Part shown: positions 1 through 7,260 of the stretch, piece after piece
Layout: every line of letters begins with the position of its first letter
Numbering within the stretch: position 1 is the stretch's first letter
From: a bacterium
Lineage (GTDB): Bacteria; Latescibacterota; UBA2968; UBA8231
Assembly (NCBI GenBank): GCA_027593305.1
Contig: JAQCJA010000186.1
Coordinates: forward strand, 1 to 8,167
DNA: 8,167 bases
Direction of reading: 5' to 3'
Program-made: the position numbers and the translations under genes
Notes under the pieces: model-generated
The model's database searches: none
Told to the model about the DNA's origin: nothing
The model's input: only the letters and a program-made list of their open reading frames with translations

Positions 1-78
1 ATATGAGTATAGCTGGCGCGGCTTGCCACCCCCTTTCGGGCGCACCCGACTTGGTACTTCCCTTGCTCATGCATCGTT

Positions 79-1479
79 GTGAGTGCGGTCTCTCCCATCT
101 CTCCCATCGCGGCGGTTTCCGCCGACTGCTACCACTGCGGGCTTCCCTGTCCGGATCGGAGCATCTCGGCGGACCAGCATGCGTTTTGCTGCCCCGGGTG
201 CTGTTCGGTCTACGAGATCCTGCAGGAATCCGGTCTGCAGCAGTACTACCTGCTCGATTCCCACCCGGGCTCGCCACCGCGTAGGCCCGCTGCACCGCCC
301 GGCGTCGAGCGTTTTGCCTACCTGGACGACCCCCAACTGCAAGCCCAGCTGCTGGATTTCAACGACGGTCACACGGCGCGGGCGACGCTGCGCCTGCCGC
401 AGATTCATTGTGTCTCCTGTGTCTGGCTGCTGGAGAACCTGCAGCGACTGCAGCCGGCGGTCCGCGGCAGTGAAGTCGACTTTCTCCGGCGTGAACTGGC
501 CCTTGTTTGGGATGCCCGGGCCCTGAGCCTGCGCCAGCTGGTGGAGGCACTGGCAGGGATCGGCTACGAGCCTGAGATCACCCTGGGCTCGGCACCCGCA
601 GTCCGTACTGCAGGTGATCCTCTGATCCGTCGGATCGGTGTTGCCGGATTCTGTTTCGGCAACGCCATGCTCTTCAGTCTGCCGGAGTATTTCGCCAGCC
701 CCGGGGACCTGAGCGACGCCTGGCGAGGTCTGTTTACCCTGCTGAATCTGGCGCTGGCCCTGCCGGTGATGTTCTACAGCGCCACGGATTTTCTCGTCGG
801 CGCCTGGCGCGCGCTGGTGCGGCGCACGATCACCATTGATGTGCCCATTGCTCTTGGCATCTGCGTGCTCTTCGGACGCAGCATGGTCGACATTCTCACA
901 GCCAGTGGGCCCGGGTACATGGACTCCTTCACCGGCTTCGTGTTCTTCCTGCTTCTGGGCCGACTGTTTCAGCGCAACAGCTTCGTCGGCCTGTCCTTTG
1001 AACGCGACTACCGCTCGTACTTTCCCCTGGCCGTGAACGTGCGCGACGGAGAACACGAGCGCGCAGTTGCAGTGGCAACGCTGCGGCCCGGCCAGCGTCT
1101 GATCGCCCGCAATGGTGAACTGATCCCAGCCGACAGCCGACTGCGGTCACCCCATGGCCGTATCGATTTCAGCTACGTCACGGGTGAGTCCGATCCTGTT
1201 GAGGCTGAACGCGGCGATATTGTCTGGGCCGGCGGCCGCGTCGTCGGCGTTGCCATCGAGCTGGATGTAGTACGCGAGGTATCGCAGAGTTATCTGACGC
1301 GACTGTGGAATCAGCAATCCTTCCACACACCCAAAGGCGAGGACCTGTCGAGCCTGGCCAACAGAATCAGCCGCTGGTTCACCGCGGGGGTGCTGCTGAT
1401 CGCCGCGGCGACTGCCGCCTACTGGCTGCACGTGGATCCATCCCTCGCCGCCATGCCGTCACGTCCGTTCTCATCGTAG
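79..1479 (+). CDS. ccoI: CcoI/FixI copper-transporting P1B-type ATPase, N-terminal part (gene frameshifted)
   Basis: N-terminal 458 or so residues of the inner-membrane Cu(I) ATPase that supplies copper for the CuB centre of cbb3 oxidase. Seen: a Cys-rich N-terminal region (CYHCG at residues 17-21, then FCCPGCC at 36-42) like the putative metal-binding domain that precedes HMA in CcoI proteins; an HMA-type copper site IHCVSC (109-114); membrane segments roughly 185-300; and the actuator-domain TGES (368-371). The GTG at 79 is chosen because it is the only plausible in-frame start between the stop at 10-12 and the Cys motif; no clear Shine-Dalgarno sequence precedes it. After about residue 457 the frame drifts into a non-homologous tail and stops at 1479, while the continuation lies one frame away (see the next entry). 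Joined, the protein would be about 812 residues, normal for the family. Family assignment is firm; whether the break is real is not. Confidence 0.93.
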   Translation: MSAVSPISPIAAVSADCYHCGLPCPDRSISADQHAFCCPGCCSVYEILQESGLQQYYLLDSHPGSPPRRPAAPPGVERFAYLDDPQLQAQLLDFNDGHTARATLRLPQIHCVSCVWLLENLQRLQPAVRGSEVDFLRRELALVWDARALSLRQLVEALAGIGYEPEITLGSAPAVRTAGDPLIRRIGVAGFCFGNAMLFSLPEYFASPGDLSDAWRGLFTLLNLALALPVMFYSATDFLVGAWRALVRRTITIDVPIALGICVLFGRSMVDILTASGPGYMDSFTGFVFFLLLGRLFQRNSFVGLSFERDYRSYFPLAVNVRDGEHERAVAVATLRPGQRLIARNGELIPADSRLRSPHGRIDFSYVTGESDPVEAERGDIVWAGGRVVGVAIELDVVREVSQSYLTRLWNQQSFHTPKGEDLSSLANRISRWFTAGVLLIAAATAAYWLHVDPSLAAMPSRPFSS

Positions 1480-2516
1480 CCTGCCCCTGCGCGCTGGCCC
1501 TGTCAACGCCATTCACCACAGGCACGGCGCTCAACCTGCTGGCGCGCGCCGGACTGTTTCTGCGCGACGGCGCCGTCGTGGAGCGCCTGGCGCGTATCTC
1601 TGCCATCGTCTTTGACAAGACCGGCACACTCACGGCCCCAGGCGACAGCGATGTCGTGTTTGACGGTGTGCCCCTGACACCTGCAGAGGGCCAGCGGCTG
1701 GCGTCGCTGCTGACCCATTCGGTCCATCCTCTCAGCCGCAGGATCTGCGCGAGCCTGCCCGCCGCTGCGCCGTCGCACCCGGTAGCCGACTATGACGAAG
1801 TGCCGGGCTTTGGTCTGTGCGCCCGAATCGACGGTGTCACCGTCTGCGCCGGTTCCCGGGCGTGGCTGGAACGTCAGGGTGTCGTCGACGTGTCAGCCGA
1901 GGTGGTCCATGCAGAAACGGCCGTGTACGTCGCCATGGGCAACAGATGTCGCGGCACCTTCCATCTCGGCAACAGCCATCGCAAGGGCGTGTGTGAATCC
2001 CTGGCGCAGTTGCGCCTGCCCCTCTACCTGCTCTCCGGGGACAATGATCGCGAGCGCAGCCGCTTGCTGCCGCTGTTTGGTGCCGACGAGCGGATGCGCT
2101 TTGCCCAGTCACCACAAGCGAAACTGCATTTTGTTGAGGACCTGGAACGAAGGCAACGAGTGCTTATGGTCGGAGATGGTCTCAACGATGCCGGGGCGCT
2201 GAAACAGAGCAGTGTCGGCCTGACCGTCAGCGATGACGTCGCCGCTTTTTCGCCGGCGTGTGACGGCATACTGCAGGCCGATCGCCTGGCGCATCTGCCC
2301 GTCTTGCTGCATTTCGCCCGGGTCTGCCTGCTCATTGTCGCCAGCAGTTTCGCACTGTCCCTGCTGTACAATCTGATCGGCCTCAGCTATGCCGTGAGCG
2401 GGGCCTTGTCACCACTGGTGAGCGCTCTGCTCATGCCCGTCAGCTCAGTCAGCGTCATCGCCTTCACGACACTCGCCACGCGTCTGGCGGCGCGGTGGAC
2501 GGGGATTGCACGATGA
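1452..2516 (+). CDS. ccoI: CcoI/FixI copper-transporting P1B-type ATPase, C-terminal part (gene frameshifted)
   Basis: Catalytic remainder of the same ATPase, in the frame one base back. The start given is the inferred junction, not an initiation codon. Seen in order: the intramembrane copper-binding CPC (1482-1490), the phosphorylation motif DKTGTLT (1614-1634), the HP dipeptide of the nucleotide-binding domain (1725-1730), the hinge GDGLND (2172-2189), then two final membrane segments (about 2310-2500). CPC and the N-domain HP mark a P1B heavy-metal pump, and the cbb3 context makes it CcoI rather than a general CopA efflux pump. It cannot work alone, because four or more membrane helices and the actuator domain are in the upstream frame. 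The stop overlaps the ccoS start (ATGA at 2513-2516). Confidence 0.92.
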   Translation, partial: HAVTSVLIVACPCALALSTPFTTGTALNLLARAGLFLRDGAVVERLARISAIVFDKTGTLTAPGDSDVVFDGVPLTPAEGQRLASLLTHSVHPLSRRICASLPAAAPSHPVADYDEVPGFGLCARIDGVTVCAGSRAWLERQGVVDVSAEVVHAETAVYVAMGNRCRGTFHLGNSHRKGVCESLAQLRLPLYLLSGDNDRERSRLLPLFGADERMRFAQSPQAKLHFVEDLERRQRVLMVGDGLNDAGALKQSSVGLTVSDDVAAFSPACDGILQADRLAHLPVLLHFARVCLLIVASSFALSLLYNLIGLSYAVSGALSPLVSALLMPVSSVSVIAFTTLATRLAARWTGIAR

Positions 2517-2692
2517 GCGCACTCTACATGCTCATTGGCTTCAGCCTCGCCGTTGCCCTCGTGTTTCTCGTCGCGTTTCTGTGGGCCCTGCGAACCAACC
2601 AATACCGCGACACATGCACCCCCGCCATGCGCATGCTCTTCGACGAACATACCGCACTCCAAAGTGATTCAGGTGAGGAGGAATCCCCGTGA
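2513..2692 (+). CDS. ccoS: CcoS/FixS small membrane protein for cbb3 oxidase maturation
   Basis: A 59-residue single-span membrane protein. In the family, CcoS is needed for insertion of redox cofactors (haem b/b3 and CuB) into CcoN and is usually encoded next to ccoI, as here. Seen: MSALYMLIG start, hydrophobic helix at about residues 3-28 ending in FLWALR, then a conserved-style TPAMRMLFDE stretch (about 37-46) and an acidic tail. The ATG at 2513 is preferred over an in-frame GTG at 2495, because CcoS proteins begin with the MS-LY-LI motif right at the helix and this ATG overlaps the ccoI stop. The end overlaps the ccoN GTG (GTGA, 2689-2692). Confidence 0.9.
   Translation: MSALYMLIGFSLAVALVFLVAFLWALRTNQYRDTCTPAMRMLFDEHTALQSDSGEEESP
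2676..2681 (+). promoter_or_regulatory. Strong Shine-Dalgarno site for ccoN
   Basis: AGGAGG inside the end of ccoS, seven bases before the GTG at 2689. This supports the GTG as the true ccoN start and separate strong initiation of the catalytic subunit despite the overlap with ccoS. Confidence 0.75.
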
Positions 2693-4221
2693 CCAACGAT
2701 GTGCCAAGTACCAGCGTCTCGATGCAGCCACCGGAAGTATTTCACTACGACAATCGTACGGTGCGCGACTTCGGTGTCGCCACCATCGTCTGGGGCATTG
2801 TCGGCTTCCTGGTGGGCCTCATCGTTGCCCTCAAGCTTGTCTATCCCGACTTCCTCGGATTCGTCCCGGAGTTGTCCTATGGCAGACTGCGGCCATTGCA
2901 TACCAATGCAGTGATCTTTGCCTTTGCCGGCAACGCCATATTCTTCGGCATCTATTACTCTCTGCCACGCCTGTGCAAGACGCCCATGTGGAACCAGGCG
3001 TTGAGCAAGGTCCACTTCTGGGGCTGGCAGGCGATCATTGTCGCAGCCGCGCTGACCCTCACGCAGGGCATCACCACGAGCAAGGAGTACGCGGAGCTCG
3101 AATGGCCCATCGACATCGCCATCGCGCTGGTCTGGGTCGTCTTCGGTGCCAACATGCTGGGCACGATCTATACGCGACGTGTGCGCCACATGTACGTGGC
3201 GATCTGGTTCTACCTGGCGACGTTCATCACCGTTGCCGTGCTGCACATTGTCAACTCCTTCGAACTCCCCGTCAGCCTGTTCAAGAGTTACTCGTTGTAC
3301 GCCGGCGTGCAGGATGCGCTGGTGCAGTGGTGGTATGGGCACAACGCCGTCGCCTTCTTCCTCACCACGCCGTTTCTCGGCATCATGTACTACCTCATTC
3401 CGAAGGCGGCGAACCGGCCGGTATTCTCCTACCGCCTGTCGATCATCCACTTCTGGGCCCTGGTGTTCCTCTACATATGGGCCGGGCCGCATCATCTGCT
3501 CTACACGGCTCTGCCCGACTGGGCCCAGTCACTTGGTGTGGTCTTCTCCGTCATGCTCATCGCCCCCTCGTGGGGCGGCATGATCAACGGATTGCTGACC
3601 CTGCGCGGCGCCTGGGACACGGTGCGCAAAAGTCCGGTGCTCAAGTTCCTCGTCGTCGGCGTGACGGCTTATGGCATGTCCACCTTCGAGGGGCCGATGA
3701 TGGCGTTGAAGAACGTCAACGCCCTCACACACTACACCGACTACACGATTGGCCATGTGCACATGGGTGCGCTGGCGTGGAACGGTGGTCTCAGCTTCGC
3801 CATGCTCTACTACATCATCCCGCGCATCTACCGTACGGGGCTGTATTCGGTGAAGCTGGCGAACGTGCATTTCTGGGCGGCAACGCTCGGGATCATGTTC
3901 TACGTCCTGTCCATGTATTTCGGCGGGATCACGCAGAGCCTGATGTGGAAAGAGTTCACTGCCGACGGCCTGCTGCGGTATCCGAATTTCCTCGAGACCG
4001 TGACCCAGATCATGCCGATGTACGCGCTGCGGTCTGTCGGCGGCGGGTTGTATCTCACCGGCGCGTTGCTGGCCGTGATCAATCTGTGGGCCACCGCCCG
4101 GCAGGGCAGTCTGCTGGCCAGCGAAGAGGTCCGCACGCGCCGCTGCCGGAGGAGCGCCTGCACCGAGAGACCAACTTGCACCGCTGGCTGGAAGGCCGAC
4201 CGACGCAGTTCGCCCTGCTGA
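2689..4221 (+). CDS. ccoN: CcoN/FixN, catalytic subunit I of cbb3-type cytochrome c oxidase (probable N-terminal part of a CcoNO fusion)
   Basis: Twelve-helix inner-membrane subunit that reduces O2 to water and pumps protons. All metal ligands are visible, with spacing equal to the Pseudomonas stutzeri enzyme: H71 and H358 for low-spin haem b, H356 for haem b3, H218, H268 and H269 for CuB, Y262 for the His-Tyr cross-link, and the conserved E334 (in STFEGP). The GTG start at 2689 has a strong Shine-Dalgarno site. Homologous sequence ends near V481 (about 4131). The last 29 or so residues up to the stop at 4221 are Arg/Cys-rich, unlike CcoN, and overlap CcoO coding in the neighbouring frame. 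The natural product is therefore probably a CcoN-CcoO fusion, as in Bacteroidota (KEGG class ccoNO), interrupted by an apparent one-base deletion near 4120-4150. If unfused, CcoN would simply carry this odd tail. Confidence 0.95.
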   Translation: MTNDVPSTSVSMQPPEVFHYDNRTVRDFGVATIVWGIVGFLVGLIVALKLVYPDFLGFVPELSYGRLRPLHTNAVIFAFAGNAIFFGIYYSLPRLCKTPMWNQALSKVHFWGWQAIIVAAALTLTQGITTSKEYAELEWPIDIAIALVWVVFGANMLGTIYTRRVRHMYVAIWFYLATFITVAVLHIVNSFELPVSLFKSYSLYAGVQDALVQWWYGHNAVAFFLTTPFLGIMYYLIPKAANRPVFSYRLSIIHFWALVFLYIWAGPHHLLYTALPDWAQSLGVVFSVMLIAPSWGGMINGLLTLRGAWDTVRKSPVLKFLVVGVTAYGMSTFEGPMMALKNVNALTHYTDYTIGHVHMGALAWNGGLSFAMLYYIIPRIYRTGLYSVKLANVHFWAATLGIMFYVLSMYFGGITQSLMWKEFTADGLLRYPNFLETVTQIMPMYALRSVGGGLYLTGALLAVINLWATARQGSLLASEEVRTRRCRRSACTERPTCTAGWKADRRSSPC

Positions 4222-5243
4222 CGCTGGTGGCGGTGCTCATCGGTGGCATCATCGAGTACGTGCCGACAGCTCTCATCGAGTCCAACATTCCGACCATCGC
4301 CGCCGTCAAGCCGTACACACCGTTGGAGCTGGAAGGACGGGATGTCTACATCGCTGAAGGCTGCGTCGGCTGCCATTCGCAGATGATCCGTCCCTTCCGT
4401 TCGGAAGTGGAACGCTACGGAGACTATTCCAAGGCGGGCGAGTTCGTCTATGATCATCCCTTTCTCTGGGGCTCCAAACGTACCGGCCCGGATCTGCATC
4501 GCATCGGCGGCAAGTACCCGGACTCGTGGCACGCGCTGCACATGCAGGATCCGCAGGCGACGTCTCCTGGTTCGATCATGCCCGCCTATCCCTGGTTGTT
4601 CGAGAAACAGCTCGACGACTCCCTGATCGGGGCCAAGATCGCGGCCATGCGCACGCTCGGCGTACCGTACGAGGATGGCTACGAGATGCAGGCCGCCGCC
4701 GACCTGAAGGCCCAGGCGCAGACCATTGCAGCGAACCTGTCGGAGAGTGGCATGGTCGTGCCGGCAGACAAGCAGATCATCGCCCTCATCGGTTACCTGC
4801 AGCGACTCGGCACCGACATTCGCGGCGACGCCGAGTACATGGCCGAACTCGAAGCATTGATGACGAAGATCGAACAGGGCACGGGCTTTGAGGGTGCCCA
4901 GTTGCTGGTGGAAGACATGGATCTTGCCGCCGGGAAAGCGATCTACCAATCACAGCGAAACCTGTGCTACACCTGCCATCGAAACGATCTCGGTGGCCAG
5001 GTGGGGCCGAATCTGACAGACAACTACTGGCTGCACGGTTGCACGGTGGCCGAGATCATGAGCAACATCAAGAGCGGCTTCCAGCAGAAGGGCATGTTGC
5101 CCTACGGCAGCGGCAAGTCGCTCACCGAAGAGCAACTGCAGCAGGTAGCCAGCTATCTCATCTCGCAGCAGGGCTCCAATCCGGCAAAGCCGAAGGCAGC
5201 CGATTCCACTCGTGCGTCGCTGTGTGAAGCCCAGACGTGGTAG
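4131..5243 (+). CDS. ccoO: CcoO/FixO cytochrome c subunit II of cbb3 oxidase with an extra C-terminal CcoP-type haem-c domain
   Basis: Membrane-anchored periplasmic c-type cytochrome that passes electrons to CcoN. Seen: linker, one membrane helix (about 4210-4285), the CcoO signature running into haem motif CVGCH (4362-4376) and the Met-ligand motif SPGSIMPAYPW (Met codon 4578), ending with YLQRLGTDI near 4790-4820. Then comes an additional haem-c domain: CYTCH (4965-4979), VGPNLTDNYWLHG, KGMLPYG with a candidate Met ligand (codon 5094) and QQVASYLISQQG. That domain matches the haem domain normally in CcoP, not CcoO. The start given is the frame junction. There is no in-frame ATG before CVGCH; CTG at 4158 (after GGAGGAG at 4148-4154) or TTG at 4176 are the only near alternatives. 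Fusion to CcoN with one lost base is favoured; the joined protein would be about 851 residues. Confidence 0.92.
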   Translation, partial: PHAPLPEERLHRETNLHRWLEGRPTQFALLTLVAVLIGGIIEYVPTALIESNIPTIAAVKPYTPLELEGRDVYIAEGCVGCHSQMIRPFRSEVERYGDYSKAGEFVYDHPFLWGSKRTGPDLHRIGGKYPDSWHALHMQDPQATSPGSIMPAYPWLFEKQLDDSLIGAKIAAMRTLGVPYEDGYEMQAAADLKAQAQTIAANLSESGMVVPADKQIIALIGYLQRLGTDIRGDAEYMAELEALMTKIEQGTGFEGAQLLVEDMDLAAGKAIYQSQRNLCYTCHRNDLGGQVGPNLTDNYWLHGCTVAEIMSNIKSGFQQKGMLPYGSGKSLTEEQLQQVASYLISQQGSNPAKPKAADSTRASLCEAQTW

Positions 5244-5276
5244 CACAAGTGCCCACACCGCCAGGATACAGACATC

Positions 5277-5480
5277 ATGTATAAGGAAGTACTACGTTCG
5301 ATCGAAGGGATCGAGATCTATCCGATCATTTCGCTGCTGATCTTTTTCTGCTTCTTCGTGGGGCTGACGGCCTGGTACGTAATGGCCGACGGTGACCGGC
5401 TGCAGCGGCTGGCCCGCATGCCGCTGGATCAGGAAGGGGAATCGGCGGCGCCGCACGAGAATGGAGGCAAGTTGTCATGA
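5277..5480 (+). CDS. ccoQ: CcoQ/FixQ small subunit IV of cbb3 oxidase
   Basis: A 67-residue, single-helix membrane protein. In the family, CcoQ stabilises the CcoNO-CcoP complex. Seen: MYKEVLRSIEGIEIYPIIS leading into a hydrophobic helix (about residues 17-38, FFCFFVGL), then a basic-acidic tail with RMPLDQE, the typical CcoQ layout and length. It follows ccoO after 33 bases, with an AGGA about ten bases upstream of the ATG. Its stop overlaps the start of the next gene (ATGA, 5477-5480). The short tail is longer and more polar than the minimum for the family, with no clear function. Confidence 0.9.
   Translation: MYKEVLRSIEGIEIYPIISLLIFFCFFVGLTAWYVMADGDRLQRLARMPLDQEGESAAPHENGGKLS
5463..5467 (+). 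promoter_or_regulatory. Shine-Dalgarno site for the short ccoP
   Basis: GGAGG nine bases before the ATG at 5477, inside the end of ccoQ. It indicates that the haemless CcoP is translated from its own start and is not just a read-through remnant. Confidence 0.65.
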
Positions 5481-5812
5481 GTGAAGCACAACAGGGCCAG
5501 ATCATCCACGGGCACGAGTACGATGGCATCCAGGAACTCGACAACGATCTGCCGCAATGGTGGCTGAACGGGTTCTACTTCACCATCGTTTTCGCCGTCG
5601 TCTACCTGCTCTACTACCACTTGTCCAGTGTGGGACCAACGCCGCACCAGGAGTTTCTCACGGAGATGGCGGACGCCGGCTACCGCGTGCCACGCTCCGC
5701 CATCAAAGGCGTGATCGGACAGGATCTGTTGCTTGGGATCCTCGCCGTGCTCTGCGCTGGCTCGGCCCTGCTTGTCGGTGAAGTACTGCGCATCGACCGC
5801 GAAAGCACCTGA
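5477..5812 (+). CDS. ccoP: Short CcoP/FixP-like protein: N-terminal anchor domain only, no haem-c domain
   Basis: A 111-residue membrane protein matching only the N-terminal (FixP_N) part of CcoP, subunit III. Seen: the diagnostic GHEYDGIQELDNDLPQWW (about residues 12-29), a first helix (29-48), a GPTPHQEFLTEMADAG linker (53-68), then a second hydrophobic helix (about 82-101) where CcoP normally continues into haem-c domains. There is no CxxCH in the protein, and only 14 bases separate it from ccoG, so no haem domain is hidden by a frameshift. A CcoP-type haem domain sits instead at the end of CcoO. I infer that it keeps the structural docking role of CcoP without electron transfer. It overlaps ccoQ by four bases and has a GGAGG ribosome site. 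The gene symbol is given by homology of the anchor only. Confidence 0.82.
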   Translation: MSEAQQGQIIHGHEYDGIQELDNDLPQWWLNGFYFTIVFAVVYLLYYHLSSVGPTPHQEFLTEMADAGYRVPRSAIKGVIGQDLLLGILAVLCAGSALLVGEVLRIDREST

Positions 5813-5826
5813 AGGGTTCGCCCGCG

Positions 5827-7260
5827 ATGGCACAAACCAGCACGCGGGAGCGCTCCGCCTACGAGGAGAACTTCCGTGATCATCTGGGCAACGTCACGCC
5901 CGACGGGAAGCGCCTGAAGATCCATCCGCGCAAGCCGCGTGGTGCGTATCATCGGGCGCGGGTCCTCGTCAGTTGGGTGCTGCTGGTGATTCTCTTCGGT
6001 GGCCCCTTTGTCACCATCAACGGTCATCCATTGCTCCTGCTCAATATCATCGAGCGCAAGTTCGTGCTCTTTGGTGTCCCGTTCTGGCCCCAGGATTTCC
6101 ATCTGTTCCTGCTGGTAACGCTGACTTTTGTCGTGTTCATCGTGCTGTTCACGGCGATCTTCGGTCGGCTGTGGTGTGGCTGGGCCTGTCCCCAGACCAT
6201 CTTCCTCGAGATGGTCTTCCGCAAGATCGAATACTTCATCGAGGGCGACGCGGTGCAGCAGCGGCGTCTCGACAAGGCGCCCTGGACGGCGGACAAGATG
6301 ATGCGCAAGGGGCTCAAACATGGCATCTATGCGGGTCTGTCGTTCCTTATTGCCAACACTTTCCTTGCCTACATCATCGGCATCGATGAACTGTGGGTGA
6401 TCGTCACCGATCCACCGTCGCAGCATCTGGCCGGGCTTGGTTCCATCACGGTCTTCAGCCTGCTGTTCTACGGGGTCTTCGCGCGTTTCCGTGAGCAGGC
6501 GTGCATCATCGTCTGTCCGTACGGTCGCTGGCAATCGGTGATGGTCAATCAGGACACCATCGCCGTCACGTACGACTTCCAACGTGGCGAACCCCGGGGC
6601 AAGGCACGCAAGGCAGGCAAGGAGGTCGAGGGCCTGGGCGACTGTGTGGAATGCCGACAGTGTGTCCAGGTCTGCCCCACCGGGATCGACATCCGCAATG
6701 GCATCCAGATGGAGTGTGTCAACTGCACCGCCTGCATCGATGCATGTGATGAAGTCATGGATCGCGTCGACCGCCCGAAAGGCCTGATTCGATATTCTTC
6801 GTTCCGCAGCATCGAAGGTGGACACCGGCGCCTGGTCACGCCACGGACCCTTGGCTATGCCGGCGTTCTGCTCGTGCTTCTGATCACCGCCGTGTCGCTC
6901 TTTGGCACCCGTGACGAAGTGCAGGCAGTGATTCTGCGCGAACCGGGGCGGCTCTACAACGAACTGCCCGACGGACGCCTGTCCAATTTCTACTCGGTCA
7001 AGATCATCAACAAGACATTCTCGACCCTGCCCATCGAACTGCGCCTGGAGTCTCCCGCCGAGGGTGAGTTGACCTACCTGGGGACACTGGGCCCGGTTGC
7101 GCCGCAGGGCATTGTCGAGGGGCGGTTCTACGTGGCCCTGCCGGGCAAGCTGCTGCAGCCGGGGCGCAACGACATTGTGTTCTCGTTGTGGTCCGGCGCA
7201 ACACTCGTTCACCGGCTCGAATCCAGTTTTCTCGCACCCCATGACGTAGGTACGCGATGA
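5827..7260 (+). CDS. ccoG: CcoG/FixG, membrane iron-sulfur cupric reductase for cbb3 assembly
   Basis: A 477-residue polyferredoxin-type membrane protein. CcoG has been shown in other bacteria to reduce Cu(II) to Cu(I), feeding the CcoI copper pathway. Seen: helices at about 45-63 and 92-113, WCGWACP (116-122), helices at about 166-185 and 202-220, REQACIIVCPYGRWQS (222-237), then two [4Fe-4S] motifs: C273, C276, C279, C283 followed by Pro, and C297, C300, C303, C307. A final helix (343-360) leads to an Ig-like periplasmic C-terminal domain (FixG_C, about 375-470). Length and motif order are complete. The ATG at 5827 has AAGGG ten bases upstream. The stop overlaps the ccoH start (ATGA, 7257-7260), so translation is probably coupled. 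Confidence 0.96.
   Translation: MAQTSTRERSAYEENFRDHLGNVTPDGKRLKIHPRKPRGAYHRARVLVSWVLLVILFGGPFVTINGHPLLLLNIIERKFVLFGVPFWPQDFHLFLLVTLTFVVFIVLFTAIFGRLWCGWACPQTIFLEMVFRKIEYFIEGDAVQQRRLDKAPWTADKMMRKGLKHGIYAGLSFLIANTFLAYIIGIDELWVIVTDPPSQHLAGLGSITVFSLLFYGVFARFREQACIIVCPYGRWQSVMVNQDTIAVTYDFQRGEPRGKARKAGKEVEGLGDCVECRQCVQVCPTGIDIRNGIQMECVNCTACIDACDEVMDRVDRPKGLIRYSSFRSIEGGHRRLVTPRTLGYAGVLLVLLITAVSLFGTRDEVQAVILREPGRLYNELPDGRLSNFYSVKIINKTFSTLPIELRLESPAEGELTYLGTLGPVAPQGIVEGRFYVALPGKLLQPGRNDIVFSLWSGATLVHRLESSFLAPHDVGTR

Noticed and set aside
1..78. Promoter or FNR/Anr box expected upstream of a microaerobic oxidase operon.
   Set aside because: No TTGAT-N4-ATCAA-like palindrome and no convincing -35/-10 pair are seen; the operon may start further upstream.
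67..1056. A 329-residue minus-strand frame opposite ccoI.
   Set aside because: Antisense shadow of the ATPase; composition is Gln/Gly/Arg-rich with no motif or ribosome site supporting it.
2524..3495. A 323-residue minus-strand frame opposite ccoS and ccoN.
   Set aside because: Antisense to invariant CcoN haem and copper ligands, with no family resemblance.
2535..4130. Upstream extension of the CcoO frame through the whole of ccoN (open for about 530 codons).
   Set aside because: This part is the out-of-phase shadow of ccoN; its translation is Arg/His/Cys-rich noise, and CcoO homology begins only near 4140-4210.
1436..4180. Programmed ribosomal frameshifting at the ccoI and ccoN/ccoO breaks.
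   Set aside because: No X XXY YYZ heptamer, long homopolymer or obvious downstream stem is visible at either site, and neither gene family is known to use it.
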